From JBKHBQ01 sp046542305 (lineage in GTDB: Bacteria > Bacteroidota > Bacteroidia > Bacteroidales > 4484-276), in NCBI GenBank assembly GCA_046542305.1, contig JBKHBQ010000127.1, forward strand, positions 1 through 11,075: a stretch of DNA of 11,075 nt. The letters are read 5' to 3'. The notes beneath the pieces were generated by a model. That model was not told the DNA's origin. It saw nothing but the letters and a program-made list of their open reading frames with translations, and made no database searches. A program made the position numbers and the translations under genes. Below, one piece after another: positions 6,288-11,075 of the stretch. Each line of letters begins with the position of its first letter. The stretch's first letter is position 1.

Positions 6288-6596
6288 ATGAGTAAGCCAT
6301 TGATCGATTTCAACCAGTTTTCTCCTCATCTTTTCCGGGATGTTGAAAGGGAAAAGCTTTCAATGGAAGAGCATAAGGAATTCATCGTTGGGAGGGTGCC
6401 CGATTATGGGCTAATGGCAGATTGGGAGCTTTTACAGGACCATCCCGGCATCAGGAAAATCGCTGAGATAGCAACGAATATCAGGGATCTCGATCCAAGA
6501 TCACTTTCATTTATTTCAGAAATATCAAAAATACCCAAAGAGAAATTCAGATGTTACACGATGAGTCAATCGATTCCGCCACACTGGAACTTTTAG
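6288..6596 (+). CDS. DUF6922-like small protein (orphan antitoxin-type gene)
   Basis: This is a 102-residue acidic soluble protein with no signal peptide. The C-terminal signature FRCYTMSQSIPPHWNF resembles the DUF6922 ending (FRCY...Q..P.HWN), and the helical body with ADWELL and IREL-like turns is also consistent. Genes of this type commonly lie directly upstream of, and overlap, AbiEii-type nucleotidyltransferase toxin genes in Bacteroidota, so an antitoxin-like role has been inferred for them (recollection, not proven). Here the expected partner survives only as a 17-codon stub overlapping the 3' end, so this copy is probably orphaned. The ATG at 6288 is preceded by a good -7 box and A-rich leader. 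Confidence 0.7.
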   Translation: MSKPLIDFNQFSPHLFRDVEREKLSMEEHKEFIVGRVPDYGLMADWELLQDHPGIRKIAEIATNIRDLDPRSLSFISEISKIPKEKFRCYTMSQSIPPHWNF

Positions 6597-6604
6597 AGGG
6601 TTAA
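6551..6604 (+). pseudogene. Vestigial start of an AbiEii-type nucleotidyltransferase toxin
   Basis: In a frame overlapping the DUF6922-like gene, an ATG at 6551 gives MLHDESIDSATLELLEG and then TAA. AbiEii/AbiGii-family toxins of Bacteroidota often begin ML..E.V...TLELL..LM and overlap the upstream gene in this way. The continuation into the nucleotidyltransferase GGTALAL motif is absent; the DNA runs into the DUF169 gene 52 nt later. A shift by one base at the stop would read on as LLEGLKPVIELN before stopping again, so more than a point mutation has been lost. It is too short for a database-grade call. Confidence 0.45.
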
Positions 6605-6656
6605 AGCCTGTTATCGAACTTAACACTATTTCCAATCATTAATCAAACTAAACACT

Positions 6657-7382
6657 ATGGCACCAACCAAACCCACCTACCTGCTGCAACAATCCAACTA
6701 CACCAAACCGGTGATCGCGCTTTACGATGCGCCGGCGGAAACCCCTTTTGCCGACATCAGGGAACTGAAGGAAAAAGGACATGTGTGCATGTTTGCCCAC
6801 TACAAAAACTGGATGAACGGCAAAACGCTGAAGATCACCGGCGACAATTTCGGCTGCGGTGGCTGCGGTACCTGGCTTTTCGGGCAGGAGACCAAAAGCC
6901 GGCAGGAGTACATCGAATTTCTGGCCGGCGACGAAGGACTCAAAGCCAACCACGAACTAATGGGCAAGTGGTTCGACAACCAGGAACGCTACAGCCCGGA
7001 GTACGGCGCCCTCTTTGTCGGGCCATACGACGAGCACTTTAGTAAGTACATCAAATCCGTCACCTTCTTTATCAACCCCGACCAACTCAGTGTATTCCTT
7101 CTGGCGGCCAATTATTTTTTCACCGCCGGCGATCCCGAAGCCGTGAAGGCACCCTTCGGTTCGGGCTGCCTGGAACTGCTGCCCCTGTTCGACAGCCATA
7201 ACCGCCCGCAGGCCATCCTCGGCGCCACCGACCTGGCCATGCGCCAGTACCTGCCCCCCGACATCCTGGCCTTCACCGTAAACATGCCCATGTACCGCAA
7301 CCTCTGCCGGCTCGACGAAAACAGCTTTCTGTCGAAACCCTTCCTGCAGCGGCTCAGGAAGGCACGGGGCGGGGAAGTTTAG
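6657..7382 (+). CDS. DUF169 family protein
   Basis: This 241-residue soluble protein has no signal peptide. The layout fits DUF169 (COG2043): a central FGSGCLEL motif (167-174), then ILGATDLAMR (187-196), then LAFTVNMPMY (204-213). Five cysteines are present: C44, C67-X2-C70 in GCGGC, C171 and C217. The C-X2-C pair plus the others could bind a metal or Fe-S cluster, or form a redox pair. The family is widespread in anaerobes and archaea and its reaction is not known to me. It begins 60 nt after the DUF6922-like gene, with no clear promoter between, so read-through is likely. Confidence 0.8.
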   Translation: MAPTKPTYLLQQSNYTKPVIALYDAPAETPFADIRELKEKGHVCMFAHYKNWMNGKTLKITGDNFGCGGCGTWLFGQETKSRQEYIEFLAGDEGLKANHELMGKWFDNQERYSPEYGALFVGPYDEHFSKYIKSVTFFINPDQLSVFLLAANYFFTAGDPEAVKAPFGSGCLELLPLFDSHNRPQAILGATDLAMRQYLPPDILAFTVNMPMYRNLCRLDENSFLSKPFLQRLRKARGGEV

Positions 7383-7675
7383 CGGATAAATTGTCATCTT
7401 GTATCCTGTAACAGTTAAATAGTGTAAACCTCAGGCATCAGACTTCCTGGCGTTATGTTTTGGGTGCTAAGGGTCTTTCTTCAAAAAGAAGAAATCAGGA
7501 AATTTCCTGGCAAAAATGCTGAGATAAAAAATATTGTTGTACATTTAACCCGACTTTTTAAAAAAATAACCCAAATACGATAGCTATGAGACAAATTAAA
7601 TCCGCTTCGATAACTGAAAACACCAGCACGATCTTTTTTACAGTTCCACTTTTCTCTGATTAAACTTAACTCCAC
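7383..7675. other. AT-rich intergenic region between DUF169 and surface cluster
   Basis: No convincing gene lies here. An inverted repeat TTTCTTC-AAAAA-GAAGAAA (7476-7494) and a 14-bp palindrome CAGGAAATTTCCTG (7496-7509) lie side by side, but neither is followed by a U-tract. A near-match -7 element, TACATTTA, is at 7540-7547. A 25-codon ATG frame at 7586-7663 has no supporting features. Confidence 0.6.
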
Positions 7676-7708
7676 ATGAGTATTATATGACTGTTCTTCG
7701 TTGGTATT

Positions 7709-9184
7709 TTGTTCGCTGCGATTATCTCCTCCTATGGTCAGCAATCATTTGAAATATTCATCGATTCTAATGAAGAAGATTGCATACTAAAAAAGTCCGC
7801 AGAGGATGCCCTTGGCAGTGTTATATTGGTCGGTGATATTGGACCCTGGGTCTCGGCAGCATTTGATGCATTGGTAGTTAAGGTTTTCCCTGATGGGAGG
7901 TATATCACTAAAAGGTTTGATTTAGGTGATACGATCAGTGTATTCAGCACCGTGAATGTGCTCGAAAATGGAAACTATTTTATTACGGGCTCTTACAGTA
8001 TAGAAGGGCAATACCTTGAAAGAGACCATTTATGGGTGATAATTTTAGATCAATCCCTGCAATTGCTGCATGAAAAGACATATTTGGTCAGGGAAACCTA
8101 TGCAGGATTTGGCGATGCTGTTTGTTCTATCGTTGACAACCAAGGCAACATCGTACTCACCTCCTTTGCTGTGGAAGAAGAAAATAAGGACCGGGTAGCC
8201 TTTACCGATTTTGCATTTTACAAATTCAATCCGCTGGGCGATACCCTGTTGAGCAGGTATTATTCTTACATTCATAGTGAATTTACTTATGAGTTGACCA
8301 AAGTACCAAATTCGGATGATTTAATGCTGATCGAAAGAGCTACTTTATATAATAATCACATAGAACTGATGTATCTTGACAAAGACCTAAATATACTAAA
8401 AGTAAATCAGCTTTGGAGTTGGGAAGTATCTCTGGGCGGAGATGTAAGTTGTGACTACTGGCTTTCGGATACCGAGTTTCTGGTATCCGGACGCATTGGC
8501 ATTGAAACCGGCGGGTCCAGCGATCACTGTATCGGAGTATACCGTGTTGACACCGCAGCTAACTTCCTGCAGGAATTGCTGCTTAATAAAGTTGACACAA
8601 CAGACTACCCTGCCAAGCACAACAGCATGGCCTATGCCAACGATTCCACCATTTACATCGGAGGGTTTCAAAATATCATGGGTTTTTGGAATACAGAACC
8701 ATCAATCGTAGAACTTTACATGATTGACAAGGACATGAACCTGCTTGGCTATAAAGAACTGGGCGGCGATTACAACTACGAGCTGTGGGGTATCATTGCC
8801 ACACAGGACGACGGCTGCCTGCTGTACGGTACCCGCCTTGATGTTCCTGAACCCAAACGCGATATCCAGATCTGGAAAGTCTTGCGCGACGACATCAACA
8901 TCATCACCGGAGTATCAGAATTACCAGCCCCTGCTTTGGAAATTGCTGCTTACCCCAACCCTGTTTCGGACAAGCTATTTGTGGAACTTAGCGGTACAGC
9001 ATCATGGAATCACAACACCCTATGCATTTATAACATAGATGGCAGGCAGGTGTTCCGCAAACGCATACAGGGGGAGGGCAACCTGCTTCAGGCCGACGTG
9101 TCCAACCTTGGCCCGGGGCATTACATCATTTCCATCGAACAAAACAATAAAAACATTTACACAACCAAAATCGTAAAACAATGA
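7709..9184 (+). CDS. T9SS-sorted propeller-like surface protein (first paralogue)
   Basis: About 490 residues. The C-terminal 78 residues form a type A T9SS sorting domain: YPNPVSDKL, then IYNIDGRQVF, then GHYIISIEQN, ending TTKIVKQ. The middle is a repetitive all-beta region resembling a beta-propeller, with recurring hydrophobic strands followed by D-D/G-G turns (for example near residue 350, LGGDYNYELW). The start is a problem. Reading upstream in frame gives a typical signal core LFFVGILFAAIISSYGQQ, but a TGA at 7688-7690 separates it from the in-frame ATG at 7676. The only usual start after the TGA is the TTG at 7709, which leaves a very short uncharged signal. The ATG-TGA stub is compatible with a C-to-T change of an arginine CGA codon. 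The product would otherwise be exported by Sec and anchored or released by T9SS. It is paralogous to the protein at 9333-10787. Confidence 0.85.
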   Translation: MFAAIISSYGQQSFEIFIDSNEEDCILKKSAEDALGSVILVGDIGPWVSAAFDALVVKVFPDGRYITKRFDLGDTISVFSTVNVLENGNYFITGSYSIEGQYLERDHLWVIILDQSLQLLHEKTYLVRETYAGFGDAVCSIVDNQGNIVLTSFAVEEENKDRVAFTDFAFYKFNPLGDTLLSRYYSYIHSEFTYELTKVPNSDDLMLIERATLYNNHIELMYLDKDLNILKVNQLWSWEVSLGGDVSCDYWLSDTEFLVSGRIGIETGGSSDHCIGVYRVDTAANFLQELLLNKVDTTDYPAKHNSMAYANDSTIYIGGFQNIMGFWNTEPSIVELYMIDKDMNLLGYKELGGDYNYELWGIIATQDDGCLLYGTRLDVPEPKRDIQIWKVLRDDINIITGVSELPAPALEIAAYPNPVSDKLFVELSGTASWNHNTLCIYNIDGRQVFRKRIQGEGNLLQADVSNLGPGHYIISIEQNNKNIYTTKIVKQ

Positions 9185-9333
9185 AAAAAAACATCTTAAT
9201 GAACCAGCCAGGCATATTTGGAACATATCCCGGAATTGGCGGACAGTTAATTATTTCTCATCTGTCCACCATAATTTTCAAAAAGCGTTTCAAGGCTTAC
9301 TTCCAGTCCAACGAACCACCTATTGAGAATTGA
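9181..9333 (+). CDS. 50-codon overlapping small frame of unknown function
   Basis: The frame begins MKKNILMNQ, with its ATG overlapping the TGA of the upstream T9SS gene (ATGA). It ends in a TGA overlapping the ATG of the downstream T9SS gene (TGATG). The product is basic in its second half (FKKRFKAYFQ), with no signal peptide or recognised domain. The first 15 nt match the start of the gene at 10799 in 13 positions, so it may be the start of a similar gene into which other DNA was inserted. An imperfect inverted repeat (9237-9271) lies inside it. It is either a real coupled small gene or a degraded remnant; I cannot decide. Confidence 0.35.
   Translation: MKKNILMNQPGIFGTYPGIGGQLIISHLSTIIFKKRFKAYFQSNEPPIEN
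9237..9271. repeat. Imperfect 10-bp inverted repeat
   Basis: The arms TGGCGGACAG (9237-9246) and CTGTCCACCA (9262-9271) pair with one mismatch across a 15-nt AT-rich loop. In minus-strand RNA the mismatch becomes a G-U wobble. It could be a hairpin or the ends of a decayed small mobile element. There is no U-tract on either side. Confidence 0.55.
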
Positions 9334-10787
9334 TGATGAAAACTACAGCCATAATTGCATGTGTTATCTTACCTGTTTTACTCTGGGGTCAAAGCACTTA
9401 TGAAGTAATCGTTTCCGACAATGTTTATATTTTTAACTTCAGTGCCATAGAGAGTAGCGATGGTGCTCTCATCGTGCCGGTAGGGAGAGTTGACACTATC
9501 GCATGGATGCCTGCAAATTATAAAGACGGATTCCTCCTGAAAATTGATAGATATGGTGATACAACAGTAAAAAACTATTATTTCGGAGATACTACATTTA
9601 TTTTTAATTATAACTTTTCTTTAGGTCAAGATAACTCGTTAATAACTGGTATCGCCAATTCGGAAAATTGTGCAGAGTTTATGCTGCTGCTTATGAAAGT
9701 CAATGCCCAGCTTGAAAAGCTTTGGGTTAGGTTTTACATATTTCCCGGTTACCATAATTATGAGTTCGACCAAGCATTCATTACACCATATGGCTTCATT
9801 TTAGCAGGTAATTATTACGAATTTCAACATGCTGCTGCTTATCCTTTATTTATCAAATTAGATCATAGCGGTAACGTTATTGACAGTTATTCTTACCCTA
9901 TCGGGGCGACAGAAAGATTCGAATACCTGCTTGCTCCTGACTCATCACAAATTTGGTGTTTTAGCTCAGATGGTATAAAACAATCAAGAGGTGGAGGATC
10001 ACTAATTGTTTTCGACACAGCATTCAATCACCTGTACAGTAAACCATTGTCAGGGGATATGATTCATTTAACAACCCATTGGTATTCCGAATCCACTTTT
10101 TTGCTTGGCTACGATGGTCAGCGGCCAGGTGCACCATACCAGGACGATGAGCACTACATTGAAATATATGACACCTCCCTCAACATTATGCACAGTAACT
10201 ATTTTGGTTCCCCGGATACCAATGAAACCACTGCTTTCAGGCAATCAGTGGATTTCAATCACCCCGACAGCATCTATTTTGCCAGTTGGAAGAATTATTA
10301 TTTTGGTTACCCTCCCCCTACTGCCGTAAGCTGGATTGTAGTGGGGCAGGTCGACAGCACCCTGCAGCCCCGCTTTATACACTTTATTGGCGGTGATACT
10401 TACTACGAAACAGCCTACATCTATGCCTGCAGCGATGGGGGTTGTTTTGTTGGTGCCAGAAGATTCCATTCAGAACTGGCATTGTACGACCTGCTGTTTT
10501 TTAAATTGAATAACGAAGGCTTGCTGGTAGGGGATACACACCCCGGACTTGAAATCAGGCAGGCCCTGGTGTACCCCAATCCTGCAACGGATTGGCTTAC
10601 CGTGGAAACAGCGCTTCGTGATTCAAGAATAGAGATTTATAATACCATCGGGAACCTGGTTTTAACATATCAAATAAATGGCATAAAAGAACACATCAAT
10701 GTAGATCACCTGCTTCGAGGTAACTACGTTTACAAGGTCATTTCAGAAAACGGGTATTGCGAAACCGGAAAATTTATCAAACAATAA
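9333..10787 (+). CDS. T9SS-sorted propeller-like surface protein (second paralogue)
   Basis: This is 484 residues from the ATG at 9333; an ATG at 9336 is equally possible. A clear signal peptide, MMKTTAIIACVILPVLLWGQ, is followed by an all-beta repetitive region to about residue 405, then a C-terminal type A T9SS sorting domain of about 73 residues (YPNPATDWL, IYNTIGN, GNYVYKVIS, ending GKFIKQ). The layout and several blocks line up with the first paralogue, for example IGGDTYYETA near residue 351 against LGGDYNYELW at the same depth. No catalytic motif is visible. Candidate roles are adhesion, glycan binding or scaffold; none is shown by the sequence. The start overlaps the preceding 50-codon frame by one base, and the next gene follows after 11 nt. 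Confidence 0.92.
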   Translation: MMKTTAIIACVILPVLLWGQSTYEVIVSDNVYIFNFSAIESSDGALIVPVGRVDTIAWMPANYKDGFLLKIDRYGDTTVKNYYFGDTTFIFNYNFSLGQDNSLITGIANSENCAEFMLLLMKVNAQLEKLWVRFYIFPGYHNYEFDQAFITPYGFILAGNYYEFQHAAAYPLFIKLDHSGNVIDSYSYPIGATERFEYLLAPDSSQIWCFSSDGIKQSRGGGSLIVFDTAFNHLYSKPLSGDMIHLTTHWYSESTFLLGYDGQRPGAPYQDDEHYIEIYDTSLNIMHSNYFGSPDTNETTAFRQSVDFNHPDSIYFASWKNYYFGYPPPTAVSWIVVGQVDSTLQPRFIHFIGGDTYYETAYIYACSDGGCFVGARRFHSELALYDLLFFKLNNEGLLVGDTHPGLEIRQALVYPNPATDWLTVETALRDSRIEIYNTIGNLVLTYQINGIKEHINVDHLLRGNYVYKVISENGYCETGKFIKQ

Positions 10788-10798
10788 AAAAAATTGAC

Positions 10799-11075
10799 AT
10801 GAAAAAGAACATACTTTTTTTAGGCATTATCATATTTTTCTCTTTTCAGATTCAGGCCCAGGTGGCGGATGAAAACTGTTTTGAATGCCGGCAAAATTCA
10901 GCTGCCGGCTATAAATCCATAGCATCAGGCTTAAACAATGAAGTATCTGGTAGCTACGCCGGCGGTTTTGGAAGCACAAATATTGTGACGGGCTCAAATT
11001 CGTTTGCGCTTGGTCAAGACCTGAAAGTATTTGGCTCAAGATCAGTTTTACTTGGCAAATCCAATGAATCGATTG
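10799..11075 (+). CDS. Secreted protein with YadA-head-like repeats, N-terminal part
   Basis: Ninety-two codons are visible; the gene runs off the right edge. A signal peptide, MKKNILFLGIIIFFSFQIQAQ, is followed by a mature start with two cysteines (NCFECRQ). The remainder has roughly 14-residue repeats rich in small residues: AGYKSIASGLNNEVSG, AGGFGSTNIVTG, SFALGQDLKVFG, SVLLGKSNES. This SxxxGxxNxxxG periodicity is that of the left-handed beta-roll of trimeric autotransporter (YadA) heads (PF05658-like). In Bacteroidota such heads often precede a peptidase S74 chaperone or T9SS domain, which would lie outside the window. It lies 11 nt after the second T9SS gene and is probably cotranscribed. 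Confidence 0.8.
   Translation, partial: MKKNILFLGIIIFFSFQIQAQVADENCFECRQNSAAGYKSIASGLNNEVSGSYAGGFGSTNIVTGSNSFALGQDLKVFGSRSVLLGKSNESI

Noticed and set aside
6189..6329. N-terminal extension of the S9-type protein
   Set aside because: It would put 47 residues before a clear signal peptide and overlap the divergent promoter and gene.
7496..7509. 14-bp palindrome CAGGAAATTTCCTG as terminator of the DUF169 gene
   Set aside because: It has no loop and no U-tract and lies over 110 nt past the stop; chance or an operator is as likely.
7586..7663. 25-codon ATG frame MRQIKSASIT
   Set aside because: The start vaguely recalls Bacteroidota sigma factor N-termini, but the similarity ends after a few residues and no ribosome site is seen.
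7688..7690. TGA read as an amino acid in a recoded genome
   Set aside because: Other genes here (5103, 9182) end naturally at TGA just where their families or neighbours require, and no internal TGA occurs elsewhere.
7481..7744. Minus-strand 87-codon frame
   Set aside because: It lies mostly in AT-rich intergenic DNA and over the signal-peptide region, with no recognisable features.

Overview
The window looks like a piece of chromosome from an anaerobic or microaerophilic member of the Bacteroidota, probably an environmental Bacteroidales/Marinilabiliales-type organism. Three things suggest this. Two large secreted proteins end in type IX secretion (T9SS type A) sorting domains. Starts are A-rich with weak Shine-Dalgarno sequences. 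Five gene starts have the Bacteroidota -7 promoter element TAnnTTTG upstream. The species cannot be named from the sequence alone.

Positions 1-3390, minus strand, hold a nitrosative/redox stress cluster. In transcription order it runs: Rrf2-family Fe-S regulator, 4Fe-4S ferredoxin-like protein, hybrid cluster protein Hcp, and the first codons of a DUF438-type protein that leaves the window on the left. The regulator and ferredoxin genes lie 14 nt apart behind one good promoter. A 140-nt gap carrying tandem repeats separates the ferredoxin gene from hcp. A perfect 11-bp hairpin follows hcp and abuts a promoter-like box for the DUF438 gene. The likely logic is that the regulator senses NO or Fe-S status, Hcp reduces NO or hydroxylamine, and the ferredoxin supplies electrons; that logic is inference.

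Positions 3501-5010, minus strand, hold a second Rrf2 regulator, about 45% identical to the first over 110 residues. It lies 30 nt upstream of a secreted NodB-type polysaccharide deacetylase. Positions 5103-6220, minus strand, encode a secreted S9-type serine hydrolase with a short coiled coil in place of the usual beta-propeller.

Positions 6260-7382, plus strand, start divergently. They hold a DUF6922-like small protein, a vestigial 17-codon start of an AbiEii-type nucleotidyltransferase toxin, and a DUF169 protein. The 7383-7675 stretch is AT-rich and non-coding.

Positions 7676-11075, plus strand, form a tight cell-surface unit. A T9SS-sorted propeller-like protein has an in-frame TGA in its signal peptide. 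A 50-codon frame overlaps it and the next gene. A paralogous T9SS-sorted protein follows, then the start of a protein with YadA-head-like repeats, cut by the window edge. This part looks more AT-rich and faster evolving than the left half. No RNA genes, CRISPR arrays or intact mobile elements were seen.
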